From positions 62,001 to 126,000 of the forward strand of contig NZ_CP011121.1 in NCBI RefSeq assembly GCF_001628715.1: DNA of 64,000 nt, given 5' to 3'. The notes under the pieces were generated by a model. That model saw only the letters and a program-made list of their open reading frames with translations, searched no databases and had not been told where the DNA came from. The position numbers and the translations under genes were made by a program. This stretch comes from Acetobacter oryzifermentans (GTDB lineage: Bacteria; Pseudomonadota; Alphaproteobacteria; Acetobacterales; Acetobacteraceae). Position 1 is the first letter of the stretch. Each line of letters opens with the position of its first letter. Positions 27,885 to 37,029 of the stretch are shown one piece after another.

Positions 27885-28463
27885 ATGACCAAGGTTAAAT
27901 GTAAGACGATTTATACGATTGGTCACTCTACGCATTCCCTTGACGAGTTTATAACACTTATTTGTCATTATCATATTACATTCGTGGCGGATGTTCGTGC
28001 GTTTCCGTATTCCAGGCGTAATCGGGATTACAATGGTAATGTCCTGTCTGAAGCGCTTGGGAAAGTAAACGTTATTTATCGTCATTTTCCGGAGTTAGGC
28101 GGGAGACGTCCGCGGTCTAGAACCGTTGCACCTACGATTAATGCATTCTGGCGTGTGCAAAGTTTTCATAATTATGCCGACTATGCTTTAAGCGATGAAT
28201 TTCAGAAAGGTCTAGCAACTTTAATCGAAGCGAGCCGATATGAAACGGTTGTTTTAATGTGCGCAGAGGTTCTTTGGTGGCGGTGTCATCGGCGCATTAT
28301 TTCAGATTATCTTCTTTCTAAAGGTTTGACGGTGATCCATATCCTGTCGTTGACGAACACGCAGGAAGGCGTTCTTACGCCTGGTGCTGTTGTCGAACCA
28401 ACAGGTTGTTTAACGTATCCTCTTCCAGAGTCCGTATGTGTCCAAAATGATGAGAAGTCATAA
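27885..28463 (+). CDS. DUF488 family protein, second type
   Basis: 192 residues. KTIYTIGHSTHSLDEFITLI, VADVRAFPYSRRNRDYNG and VVLMCAEVLWWRCHRRIISD are diagnostic for the longer DUF488 group with a conserved Cys and Arg-rich site. Function is not established. Only distantly related to the first DUF488 of the cluster. Its end overlaps the start of the Crp/Fnr gene. Confidence 0.88.
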   Translation: MTKVKCKTIYTIGHSTHSLDEFITLICHYHITFVADVRAFPYSRRNRDYNGNVLSEALGKVNVIYRHFPELGGRRPRSRTVAPTINAFWRVQSFHNYADYALSDEFQKGLATLIEASRYETVVLMCAEVLWWRCHRRIISDYLLSKGLTVIHILSLTNTQEGVLTPGAVVEPTGCLTYPLPESVCVQNDEKS

Positions 28464-29147
28464 TAAAAATCAGAATATTCCATCGGAACCTGAAGAAATG
28501 TTCAGCGCTCTGAGACTCTTTGATGGTGTTTCAAAGCGTGAAAAACGCGTTCTTTTGTCATCTGTGAAAAAAACGATAAACCAAAAAATTTGTGGATTGT
28601 GTTTGATGGCATCATACACTTAAGGAGTCCGCATCCAGAAAAGAAAGAAAATATCACTGTTATGAGTATGATAACCGGTGACTTTCTTCTTCCTGCAGCG
28701 GTCGTAACACGACAACCTTATCTTCTGGAAGCTTATTGTGCCTCAGCAGCGACGATGCTTCAGATTGATGCAAATATTATAGACGTATTGTGTTCTTTTC
28801 ATTCATCGTTCGCGCGTATTATGCTGGAATATGTTGCAAAACAATTTAGGAATAACATCAATCAGACGAGTTGTTATTATCATTGTAGTGGTTCACAGCG
28901 TTTGTTCTGTTATCTCGTGAAACTTTCCATTATACAGGACAATCGAAAAAAAGTCGTACTTCCGCATAGCAAATCTTTGGTGGCAGCCGAGCTTCGCATG
29001 ACACCTGAAAATTTATCCCGTATTATAACACGGTTTCGTGGTGAAATTTTAGAAGTAAACGGTTCGGAAATAGTGATTTTAAATTATGCTCAGTTAATTA
29101 GTCTTTGCGGGCACATTATACCAACCGTTGATTGCTATAACCTATGA
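28447..29147 (+). pseudogene. Crp/Fnr-family regulator split by a frameshift in a poly-A run
   Basis: The first frame reads to KKTINQK, and the protein then continues as NLWIVFDGIIHLRSPHPEKK in the next frame. The run at 28583-28588 has six A; seven would restore one frame of about 233 residues. The C-terminal half keeps a winged helix: HSKSLVAAELRMTPENLSRI. Two translated halves could exist, but the effector domain is broken. It could be a sequencing error or a phase-variable tract. Confidence 0.75.
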
Positions 29148-29657
29148 GCGCAATCGCGCAGCCCGATTGACATGATGCGCCATGGTTGGTCGACGAGCTG
29201 GAATTCCCGATGCGGCTTTCAGCAGGTTTGTTGTCACGACGATCGTGGGCATGGGCGTGCCGGAGAATTTCGCGATCGTTTCGCCCTGAACAGCCAGCAG
29301 TGCCGGAAGCACGAGAAATTCGCCCCAGTAGCGTAGGGAGGATCCATGCACGATCTGTGCCAGAACCATGAAGATTGTCATCACCATGACACCATAAGCT
29401 GGCGACCATAACAGCCGCATCAGGCCGGACAGGATGGCGGCAAGGAAAAAGACACCCAGCACACCCACCAGAAGCAGGCCATGGTGCCAGTTTCCGCTGA
29501 TAAACGAGGCGCCCATATGCGTGGTATTGCCCGTCATCGCGCCTGCAAAGACACCGCCCAGATCGACGAAACTCAGGGCATCCACATAGCCTGCGACAAG
29601 CCCGAGAATGAGAACCCGCCGGGCGGAAATCGAGACCGGGAGAAGGGAGGAGGGCAT
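29142..29657 (-). CDS. DUF1275 (YoaK-like) membrane protein, C-terminus truncated
   Basis: 171 residues from ATG 29657, which overlaps the antiporter stop as TAATG. GYVDALSFVDLGGVFAGAMTGNT is characteristic. Several membrane segments follow, then TIVVTTNLLKAASGIPARRP; normal members run 40-60 residues longer. The truncation sits where GC-rich DNA meets the AT-rich cluster, at about 29200. Confidence 0.8.
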   Translation of the reverse strand: MPSSLLPVSISARRVLILGLVAGYVDALSFVDLGGVFAGAMTGNTTHMGASFISGNWHHGLLLVGVLGVFFLAAILSGLMRLLWSPAYGVMVMTIFMVLAQIVHGSSLRYWGEFLVLPALLAVQGETIAKFSGTPMPTIVVTTNLLKAASGIPARRPTMAHHVNRAARLRS

Positions 29658-30919
29658 TATTGCGACCGGGAAGCGATTGACGGATAGAGCCTGCGGGCGA
29701 CCCGCTCCATGGTCAGACCCTGCACGATGATGGTGAACACCACGACACCATAGCAAACAGGCAGTAGCAGGTCGCGCAGGTCTCCGGGTGGTAGGCCAAG
29801 CGCCAGAGAAACCGAGATGCCGCCACGCAGGCCGCCCCATGTCAGGATACCGAGAACACGGCCCCGTTCCCACTGCCGGAGATGAACCGGCAGGGTGGAG
29901 AACAGCACGCTCAATGCCCGCACGGCAATAGACAGCGGGATCACAGCAAGCATCGCCAGCACCGTAAACAGATGCGGCGTGATCTCCAATATTTCAAAGC
30001 CAATGAGCATGAACAGGAGCACGTTCAGCACTTCGTCAATCAGCGTCCATGCAATGTCGAGTTCCTTGCGGGATACTTCATCGAAAACGGAATGGCTGTA
30101 ACTGGTTCCGAAACATAGTCCGGCCACGACGACGGCAATCGCTCCGGACATCCCCAGCTGATTGGCGATGCTGAAGGTTCCGGTCGCCAGAGCCAGCGAG
30201 GTCAGCAGATCGATATGCGGGTCACGCTGCGCCTTGAGCACACGAAGCGCGATCCACCCGGTTATCGCTCCAAGAAGACCACCACCGAGCGCTTCGCGGC
30301 AGAAGCTCATGGCAATCTCAGAAGCGCCCACCCCTTGACTGTCTCCAGTCGCCAGCCCGATCGTCACACCGAAAATGACGACGCCCACGCCGTCATTGAA
30401 CAGGCTCTCACCCGCAAAAACGGCCTGTATCGGTCCTGGCAGGCCGAGACGTTTCAGCATCCCCACGACTGAAACCGGGTCTGTCGGAGCGAGAATGGCG
30501 CCAAGTACGATGCACCATGTAAAGGGAACGGCATGGCCCAGCAGCGGGAAAACACACCACGCCGCGACCGCCAGAAACGCCACGGCCAGAACGGTTCCCA
30601 GAATGGAGAGAGCGGTCACAGACATCAGCTTTGCGCGCAGATGTCCGACATTCACCTGCATGGCTCCCGCAAAAAGCAGCAGCGAAAGGGCACCGTTCAG
30701 AAGTGCCGCAGGCAAATTGATGGCACCGAGCACGGATCGTGGGAGAGCCTGAAGATCATAGGCCGGGATCAGCGGGTTCAGGATCATGACCAACAGCGAG
30801 GTCAGCAATGAGAAGACCAGAACGCCAATCGTGACAGGAACACGCAATGTGTGGTGGTTGAGAATGCTGAAGCCTGCCGAGAAGGTCAGGAGCAGGGCAA
30901 GAAGACTGATTGTATCCAT
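29657..30919 (-). CDS. CPA1-type cation/proton antiporter
   Basis: 420 residues with about a dozen hydrophobic segments. GAILAPTDPVSVVGMLKRLG and AGESLFNDGVGVVIFGVT carry the conserved Asp and the NDG/ESLxND signature of NhaP-type sodium/proton antiporters; LTWGGLRGGISVSLAL is also typical. No cytoplasmic RCK domain is attached. It starts a two-gene unit with the DUF1275 gene. Confidence 0.9.
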   Translation of the reverse strand: MDTISLLALLLTFSAGFSILNHHTLRVPVTIGVLVFSLLTSLLVMILNPLIPAYDLQALPRSVLGAINLPAALLNGALSLLLFAGAMQVNVGHLRAKLMSVTALSILGTVLAVAFLAVAAWCVFPLLGHAVPFTWCIVLGAILAPTDPVSVVGMLKRLGLPGPIQAVFAGESLFNDGVGVVIFGVTIGLATGDSQGVGASEIAMSFCREALGGGLLGAITGWIALRVLKAQRDPHIDLLTSLALATGTFSIANQLGMSGAIAVVVAGLCFGTSYSHSVFDEVSRKELDIAWTLIDEVLNVLLFMLIGFEILEITPHLFTVLAMLAVIPLSIAVRALSVLFSTLPVHLRQWERGRVLGILTWGGLRGGISVSLALGLPPGDLRDLLLPVCYGVVVFTIIVQGLTMERVARRLYPSIASRSQ

Positions 30920-31050
30920 GGCCTCATCGCTGGCCGCCCTGGCGCCTCACGTCAAGAAAAACCGGGAATAGTCTGTTATTCGAGAAACTTAACCGGGCAT
31001 TGAATGGCAAAAATGAGGGCGGGAGCTGACTTTCTACCAAGAAAGTAAAT

Positions 31051-31344
31051 TCACTCCGTTCGCTTCGAAGCCAGTTCATAAATCTCATTATCGGCTCTCC
31101 GGCCAACGGCAATTACATAGATGACGATCCGTTCGTCGATGACCTGATAAACAAGGCGGTAACCATCTTTCAGAAGCTTGATCTTATAAAACCCTGATAG
31201 GTCGCGATGCAGTTCGTTTCCTGGAGAGTGAGGGTTCCAGATCAGCTTTTCCAGCTTCTTTTCAAATTTCTTACGCACGCTGCCGTCAAGAGCATCCCAC
31301 TCTCTGAGTGCTCTGTCGTCGAATTCAAGACAATACTCTTTCAT
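31051..31344 (-). CDS. relE: RelE toxin
   Basis: 97 residues. LEFDDRALREWDALDGSVRK and LSGFYKIKLLKDGYRLVYQV are standard RelE segments; the C-terminal VIAVGRRADNEIYELA is normal for the family. A ribosome-dependent mRNA interferase. Overlaps the antitoxin gene by 4 bp. Confidence 0.93.
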   Translation of the reverse strand: MKEYCLEFDDRALREWDALDGSVRKKFEKKLEKLIWNPHSPGNELHRDLSGFYKIKLLKDGYRLVYQVIDERIVIYVIAVGRRADNEIYELASKRTE

Positions 31345-31601
31345 TCGCGATGACGGTTCTTAAGCTCTGCAAAAGTCATACGATGCTTTTGGGCAGGGTT
31401 TTTTAGGCGTTCGCGCACAATCTCGATAAGCTCCGCATCCTCGTCTGTGACAAGCCTCCGCTTGACGGGAGAGCGACCCGTTTCAGCAATATACGCGAGC
31501 GTATCGCGCAGTGCGTCAGAAAGTGAAATGCCTTGAGCCGACAACTTCTTAACTGCGGCTGCCTTCAGCGTTTCATCTACCCGGAATGTAACAGCAGACA
31601 T
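31341..31601 (-). CDS. relB: RelB antitoxin
   Basis: 86 residues from ATG 31601, preceded by a strong AAGGAGG. VTFRVDETLKAAAVKKLSAQ is a ribbon-helix-helix start and DEDAELIEIVRERLKN the helical toxin-binding part. A longer frame back to 31781 enters a transposon-end repeat and is not coding. Located next to the E3-type end at 31725. Confidence 0.9.
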   Translation of the reverse strand: MSAVTFRVDETLKAAAVKKLSAQGISLSDALRDTLAYIAETGRSPVKRRLVTDEDAELIEIVRERLKNPAQKHRMTFAELKNRHRE

Positions 31602-31724
31602 ACAAAGCCTCCTTGCGTGTATGCACATATGTATCACAGCTGTTGGTACAAATGAAGCGAAAGATGGTCGATGCTGATGTCTGCATTCGAGAAACCTGAT
31701 CGGTTGCGGAAACGGCAGAAAAGA

Positions 31725-31816
31725 GGCGACAGCGGAATGTCTGGGTCTGTCGGCATCGTTGCGGGCGTTTCCGTGCGGCAAGGGAATTTATTACTATCTT
31801 CTGGTTTCCGAAAAAA
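31725..31816 (-). repeat. E3-type end, copy b, inner part, interrupted by the composite transposon
   Basis: Complement of 9120-9211 with few changes, ending GGTTTCCGAAAAAA at 31816. Its outer part continues at 55483 after the 23.7-kb insertion. Between RelB and this repeat (31602-31724) no gene is seen. Confidence 0.75.
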
Positions 31817-32189
31817 TGTCGAAAACCAGAAGATAATGATAATCAAAGTTATTATTTATCAGCGGCTTATGAATCCATTTAATCCGGATAATGTTCTACC
31901 TAGGTCATAAAAATCCACTTATTAATGATAAAAATAGCAGGCTAATTTCGTGAGAATTTAACTGCGTATTCTGGCAGAAGTTACGTCAGCAATGGGGGGG
32001 GGAAGCGGACATCTTTGCTCTTTGGGAACAATATCTGATACATACTGACGATCCCGGTAAATCCTTCGCCTGAGCCGGTTCTATGGCACGCCGCCAATCT
32101 GCGCATTTGAGGATTAACGCTAATCAGGCTCCTTTAACCACGCGGATCAGGCGTGGCTTATTGGTGATCGGATGGAAACATTATTGCGT

Positions 32190-32993
32190 TCAGAAGTTTT
32201 GTCTCACTTCAATTTTTTTCATGAGCTTTTCTCCAAGTTCCTTGGCACTATAAGGATCTTGGCCCGTAATCAGTTCTCTATCTTCTACTACGTTGCTTCT
32301 GCCGAGCATTTTAGTATGAACCTTGCCGCCAAGTCGTTTCAAAATACGCACCGGATAATCCGGCATATGGCCGCCTATATTGAAAAACGGAATATCTTCC
32401 GTCAGCCATTCAGCGGCCATGCTGACACAGGTCATATTGTAATCGGCATAGATCCATTTGCCATTCACTTGGGGAGCCGCTCCAAGTGCAGCAGATCCAT
32501 GACAGATGGCGGACGTAATTTTATTGTTCTTATGAAAATGCAATAACAACTCACCGGTCTGGTCGTTGTATTCATCACTCACCAGCCAGTCCTTATGCAG
32601 AACATCTGTCATAGGAGCATGTCCCCCAGGGATAAAAACGACGTCGTAGCTATTCAGTCTGGTTTTGTCGGCAAGGATGTCAGACAGTTTCACCGGGTTT
32701 CCAACTCCCAGTTCCTGGAGAGTTGTCTCAAAGAAATTTCTGGCATGCTCCATCCTGCTTCTGGACAGTCCCCAATTTGTTATTCTGTAAGATGCCGGAT
32801 CAATCACGCAGCCCTTTCCATCAGGGCTGACAAACTCCACGAGATGTCCGGCCCGAATCAAAGGTTCAATCGGCTCTACCAGTTCACCAAGAAAAATGCC
32901 GACATCATGCGTTCCCCCTCCTACAAGAGGGATCTTGGTCGCAGATGAGGTGTAAACGAGGATATGTGCGCGTTTCATTTGTTGTCCCGTCAT
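32190..32993 (-). CDS. DJ-1/PfpI-family (Hsp31-like) protein
   Basis: 267 residues. The nucleophile elbow is in SAICHGSAALGAAPQ; FIPGGHAPMTDVLHKD precedes it. Members act as glyoxalase III, chaperone or deglycase-like enzymes; which applies is not visible. It follows the SDR gene after 6 bp in one operon, likely under the TetR regulator upstream. MKRAHILVYTS at 32978 is an alternative start. Confidence 0.88.
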   Translation of the reverse strand: MTGQQMKRAHILVYTSSATKIPLVGGGTHDVGIFLGELVEPIEPLIRAGHLVEFVSPDGKGCVIDPASYRITNWGLSRSRMEHARNFFETTLQELGVGNPVKLSDILADKTRLNSYDVVFIPGGHAPMTDVLHKDWLVSDEYNDQTGELLLHFHKNNKITSAICHGSAALGAAPQVNGKWIYADYNMTCVSMAAEWLTEDIPFFNIGGHMPDYPVRILKRLGGKVHTKMLGRSNVVEDRELITGQDPYSAKELGEKLMKKIEVRQNF

Positions 32994-32999
32994 ACTGTA

Positions 33000-33827
33000 T
33001 CAGTCTGCCGCAGTCGTGATCGAGAGGCTCCGCCACTTACGGTCATTTTCTGACAGGATTTCAGCAGCCTGCTTCGCATATTCAACAGCGTCCACACCGA
33101 CGAGCAGTTCCGTCGGAGCATCCTCACGGTTCGCCAGATCGACAATCAGACTGGCGATCCTGGCCGGATCCGAACTCTGATGGCCTGAACTCTCACGTAT
33201 CATCTTGGCAAACGCCCCGACTGTCTGTTCGTAGGGTGCACTGATTGGCGGGATTTTCATGGATGAGCCAGCCCAGTCGGTTCTGATTCCGCCCGGCTCA
33301 ATCGTTGTGACTTTGACGCCAAGCGGTGCCATTTCCTGCGCCAGCGCAAGAGAGAAGCCCCGTACCGCGAATTTTGCCGCCTGATAGGCGCTCAGGCCGG
33401 GAGTTGCGATACGCGCGCCAATGGAGGCAATCTGGAAGATATGTCCATGCCCCTGTTCACGCAGGATTGGAAGAACGGCCTTGCTGACATAGGCCACTCC
33501 GAAAAAGTTTGTCTGGACCTGCTGCGTGAGGTCTTCAATCGTGATGTCTTCGACTGAGGCAATATTGGCGTAGCCTGCATTATTCACCACAACATCAATA
33601 CGTCCGAAGTGTTCTTTCGCCCGCAGGACAGCGGCCTGCGCGGCTCTGGCGTCGGTAACGTCAAGGGCAAGAGGGAATACACGGTCGCCGTATTGCGCAA
33701 CCATGGCATCAAGATCAGCCGGTTTGCGCGCTGTTGCAACGACGCTGTCACCTGCCGCCAAAGCCGCGTCTACGATGTCACGACCCAACCCGCGCGAACT
33801 GCCAGTCACAAACCAGATTTTAGACAT
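33000..33827 (-). CDS. Short-chain dehydrogenase/reductase
   Basis: 275 residues. The NADP motif is in WFVTGSSRGLGRDIVDAALA; NNAGYAN and the catalytic YQAAKFA with an upstream Ser in IASIGARIATP complete the SDR set. It is the first gene downstream of the TetR regulator. A likely electrophile or aldehyde reductase working with the DJ-1 protein; substrate unknown. Confidence 0.9.
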   Translation of the reverse strand: MSKIWFVTGSSRGLGRDIVDAALAAGDSVVATARKPADLDAMVAQYGDRVFPLALDVTDARAAQAAVLRAKEHFGRIDVVVNNAGYANIASVEDITIEDLTQQVQTNFFGVAYVSKAVLPILREQGHGHIFQIASIGARIATPGLSAYQAAKFAVRGFSLALAQEMAPLGVKVTTIEPGGIRTDWAGSSMKIPPISAPYEQTVGAFAKMIRESSGHQSSDPARIASLIVDLANREDAPTELLVGVDAVEYAKQAAEILSENDRKWRSLSITTAAD

Positions 33828-33841
33828 TTTCCGATCCTTTC

Positions 33842-33857
33842 GATTGATTGCTCACTC
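33842..33857 (-). promoter_or_regulatory. Imperfect TetR operator before the SDR gene
   Basis: GATTGATTGCTCACTC matches 12 of 16 bases of the palindrome at 34465-34480. It lies 15 bp upstream of the SDR start, where bound repressor would block the operon. Confidence 0.5.
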
Positions 33858-33878
33858 ATTTAATAAAGACAATTACAC

Positions 33879-34448
33879 TTACGGCCTCACGCCGTTCCAA
33901 AAGACCTGAAAGCCGCTCTCCCGATACAGATCGATCTTCTCGGGATGGGCTGCGATACAGTCGAGCGTTACATCCGACATCGCTGTGATGAGCGCACCGA
34001 CAAAGGCCGCAGATTCATCGTCGGCAGCATCCCGGCTGAGGTTATCTCGAATCATCGTGTTGATGTCTTGGAATGCGAGATTAACCGCATCACGAGTGTT
34101 TCGCGATATTCGGTCAGACACTGAAAGCTGCCGCATCGCCTTATGCTGCGTGGGATGCTCTGCTCCCCAGTTCACCAGCCTGTCCCAGCAGTGTCGGGTA
34201 CGCTCGAAAACCCCGGCCCGCGACGGGTAATCTGTCATGATCGCTTCGGCCAGGGCAGATTTGATGCTCAAATAGAGTTGGTTGAGCAGGTCATCTTTCG
34301 TCGGAAAGTAAGTGAACAAGGTTCCGTCAGCGATGCCTGCGCGCTTTGCAATTTGAGATGTGGCAGCACTTGTACCTACGGTTGCCACCAATTCGGTTGC
34401 GGCGCGCAGAATGGCGGCACGTTTTTCTTCGCTTAAGGGTCTAGCCAT
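33879..34448 (-). CDS. TetR-family regulator of the SDR/DJ-1 operon
   Basis: 189 residues. Recognition helix region ATSQIAKRAGIADGTLFTYF then PTKDDLLNQLY. The C-terminal domain resembles TetR_C of the YcdC/AefR type. The gene is 51 bp upstream of the SDR gene in the same direction, and matching palindromes occur before both. Confidence 0.9.
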   Translation of the reverse strand: MARPLSEEKRAAILRAATELVATVGTSAATSQIAKRAGIADGTLFTYFPTKDDLLNQLYLSIKSALAEAIMTDYPSRAGVFERTRHCWDRLVNWGAEHPTQHKAMRQLSVSDRISRNTRDAVNLAFQDINTMIRDNLSRDAADDESAAFVGALITAMSDVTLDCIAAHPEKIDLYRESGFQVFWNGVRP

Positions 34449-34464
34449 CTCGATACGTTCTTAT

Positions 34465-34480
34465 GAGTGAGTAGTCACTC
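34465..34480. promoter_or_regulatory. TetR operator before its own gene
   Basis: GAGTGAGTAGTCACTC is a palindrome (GAGTGA, 4-base centre, TCACTC) 17 bp before the tetR start. A partial copy stands before the SDR gene. The remainder of 34481-34685 holds no gene. Confidence 0.7.
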
Positions 34481-34685
34481 GTCTATAGGACAAGCAGGCC
34501 GTAGTCAAGAAAAATGGCAAGAGCGGTAAAGGGATCCGAAATCCATGTCTGCTTCAAGATACGTCAATTCGGCCCCTGTTTGTCTCAAATGAGGCGAAAG
34601 CGGAGCGTCATCCGAGCGTGTGTCGGCATTTCTTTTCGTATTATGCTATGAGAACAAAAGGTAACATTTCTCAGGGACGCATGTT

Positions 34686-35165
34686 GTGCCGATCCGTCCA
34701 GAACTCAGGTGGCTTTACCCTCCCGATTGGCCACAGATCAGCCGACACGTAAGGTTTGAACGAGCGCAGGGACGGTGTCAGGTCTGTGGCCGTCCGCATG
34801 GCCAGCGGATCCGGGTGGTGGCCTCTGGTCTCTGGTTCGATGTAGGCACGGGAAACTGGCGGGACACCAAAGGGCGTAAGACTGGCGGTCCGGACCTCAT
34901 TGACCTGATCGAGGCACGCGAAACCCGGGTGGTGTTGGCCGCTGCACATCTGGATCATGACCCGCGCAACAACCGGTTAAGCAATCTGCGTGCCCTCTGC
35001 CAGCGCTGCCATCTTGTGCACGATCGCGCTTGGCACGCCTTGCAACGGCGGCTTACCTGGAAATCCCGCTACGCGCTGGGGGACCTATTCGAGGGTCCAT
35101 ATCGTCCCGGCATTCTCGGTGTCGCCACCGCGCAGGCTGACGCAGGATCTGCGACGAACAGATGA
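34686..35165 (+). CDS. HNH endonuclease-like protein
   Basis: 159 residues, GTG start. Zinc-finger-like CQVCGRPHG near residue 32, then AAAHLDHDPRNNRLSNLRAL and CQRCHLVHD, an HNH fold with two CxxC pairs. It is directly upstream of the transposition genes, in the same direction, inside Tn-1. Tn-2 has no counterpart, so it is cargo rather than a core function. Similar small HNH proteins are frequent on plasmids of acetic acid bacteria; target unknown. Confidence 0.85.
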   Translation: MPIRPELRWLYPPDWPQISRHVRFERAQGRCQVCGRPHGQRIRVVASGLWFDVGTGNWRDTKGRKTGGPDLIDLIEARETRVVLAAAHLDHDPRNNRLSNLRALCQRCHLVHDRAWHALQRRLTWKSRYALGDLFEGPYRPGILGVATAQADAGSATNR

Positions 35166-35251
35166 CTGTTTTGCATAGCTTTACAGCGGATGTGGAGGCC
35201 ATGAGGCATGGTGAAGTCGGCATCTATCTGGTGGACAGGCTGGGAAATTAA
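35162..35251 (+). CDS. 29-residue micro-ORF coupled to the HNH gene
   Basis: ATG at 35162 overlaps the HNH stop as ATGA. It reads MTVLHSFTADVEAMRHGE then VGIYLVDRLGN and stops. It may be a small partner or the start of a gene that was cut when the element was assembled. No family recognised. Confidence 0.35.
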   Translation: MTVLHSFTADVEAMRHGEVGIYLVDRLGN

Positions 35252-35356
35252 ATAATTTCGATCTGGACTTAAAATATGTTCTCAGAAGTCGAGCCTGATA
35301 TGATAATTAGGGTAATATAGAGAAACGTCCAGGTGCCGCATGAAGGTCAGAACATC

Positions 35357-37027
35357 ATGGGGTCAGTGCACATGCAAAGCTCTGTGTATACTGTTGAGGA
35401 CACAGCGTGGACGATTGCAGTTCAGCGCAGTGATGTGTTGCGTCCCCTTTCTGAAAAACAGCGGTTATCCCTGTGTGAAGTAAACGAAGCTGCTCGGCTT
35501 CTTCAGATCAGCATTCCTCATGTTTACAGGTTGATCCGTAAACTACGTGCGGAACAAACAACTTCAGCCATGACTTTACAATCGCCCGGCCCCCGTAAAG
35601 GACGTAGGCGGCTACCCCCACATATCGAACAAATAATCGATCAGGCGATCGACAGATTTTTTATGAAACGAGAGCGACTGACGTTAAAACGGTTTTACGG
35701 ACTGTTTGTTTTGGACTGTCGTGCTCATGGCCATGTTCCTCCATGCTTCAACACAGTGCTGTCCCGGATAAAAGCGCGTGATTTGAAAACTACAGTGCGT
35801 CGGCGGAATGGAAAGGCATGTGTTGAAGCTGGCTTTCATCAGTTTCAAGGAGGTCTCGAAGCAGAAAGGCCCTTGGATATCGTTCAGATTGACCATACCA
35901 AGGTTGATCTCATGCTAGTCGACGATGTTACTCGTGCGAGCATCGGTCGACCTTGGCTAACACTGGTGATGGATATTCATACGCGTATAGTTCTGGGGTT
36001 TCTTCTGTCCCTCGAAGCTCCCAGCACCACTTCAGTCGCGCTTGCCCTTACACAGGCGGTTCTCCCCAAAGATTCCTGGCGTGCGGAGCGTCTGATTGAA
36101 AACAGTTGGCCAACGTGTGGGCTTCCTCGTTGCATTCATGTCGATAACGGAGTGGAATTTCATAGCCGGGCTTTCGAGCGTGGTTGTGAACAACACGGCA
36201 TTCAGATTGTTTATCGACCACCCGCAACTCCGCGCTATGGAGGTCACATAGAACGTCTGATGGGTACCCTGATGCGTCGCATTCAAGGGCTGCCTGGCAC
36301 AACATTCTCGAATGTTGTGGAGAAGGGGGATTACCGCTCTGAAGACCGGGCGTGCCTGTCGTTCCGGGAGTTCGAACGGATACTGGCGCTGGAAGTTCTC
36401 GGTCCATATCACAACGAGATCCATCGTGGTCTTGGTCAGCCTCCCATGACGAAATGGGCATCTGCCACAGAGACAACCACTGTTCGGCATCCCGCGAATA
36501 CTAGGGCTTTTCTTCTCGACTTTCTTCCCTATGAGACACGGGTAATACGTCGTGATGGTGTCCGGTTATTCAATATTCAGTATCAGGATGGAGGACTTGC
36601 GCATCTGCTTGGGCGTCTGGATACGCGCCTGCGGGTGAAATATGATCCCCGTGACCTTTCAGCTGTTTATGTAGAACTGCCTGATGGCGACCATGTTCGC
36701 GTTCCCTACGCAGATTTACGCCGGGAGCCTATTACTCTGTGGGAACATCGTCATGCGGTTCGACGTCTAAAGGACGAGGGACGCCGCACCGTCGATGAAG
36801 CCTCGATTTTTGCCGCAATCAGGGAGCAGCGAGCCATCCTCAATGAAGCGTGCGGTCAGAGCCGCGAGGCACGAAGGAATTTTGTCCGTCGTGAAATCGC
36901 CCAGAGGTGCGCTGATAGCCCGTCAGAACCGAACCAAAGTCAATTTCCTGCTGGAAAAGCAGAAGACGATGCCGACCGCATCCCAATGCCGCCTCCAGGC
37001 GCTCATAGCGGTGTGGAGATCTGGTAA
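35357..37027 (+). CDS. tniA: TniA transposase of Tn-1 (Mu/Tn7-like DDE)
   Basis: 556 residues from ATG 35357 (GTG 35333 or ATG 35372 are alternatives). The N-terminal 185 residues carry helix-turn-helix units (NEAARLLQISIPHVYRLIRK and a second one). The catalytic core has VQIDHTKVDLMLVDD (Asp), CIHVDNGVEFHS (Asp) and YGGHIERLMGTL (Glu). The beta-barrel and a C-terminal TniB-contact tail follow. The N-terminal part is only about 45% similar to TniA of Tn-2, while the rest is over 90% identical. Confidence 0.93.
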   Translation: MGSVHMQSSVYTVEDTAWTIAVQRSDVLRPLSEKQRLSLCEVNEAARLLQISIPHVYRLIRKLRAEQTTSAMTLQSPGPRKGRRRLPPHIEQIIDQAIDRFFMKRERLTLKRFYGLFVLDCRAHGHVPPCFNTVLSRIKARDLKTTVRRRNGKACVEAGFHQFQGGLEAERPLDIVQIDHTKVDLMLVDDVTRASIGRPWLTLVMDIHTRIVLGFLLSLEAPSTTSVALALTQAVLPKDSWRAERLIENSWPTCGLPRCIHVDNGVEFHSRAFERGCEQHGIQIVYRPPATPRYGGHIERLMGTLMRRIQGLPGTTFSNVVEKGDYRSEDRACLSFREFERILALEVLGPYHNEIHRGLGQPPMTKWASATETTTVRHPANTRAFLLDFLPYETRVIRRDGVRLFNIQYQDGGLAHLLGRLDTRLRVKYDPRDLSAVYVELPDGDHVRVPYADLRREPITLWEHRHAVRRLKDEGRRTVDEASIFAAIREQRAILNEACGQSREARRNFVRREIAQRCADSPSEPNQSQFPAGKAEDDADRIPMPPPGAHSGVEIW

Positions 37028-37029
37028 TC

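Noticed and set aside
31602..31781. 60-residue extension of RelB
   Set aside because: Runs into the transposon-end repeat; ATG 31601 has a strong ribosome site and the correct domain start.
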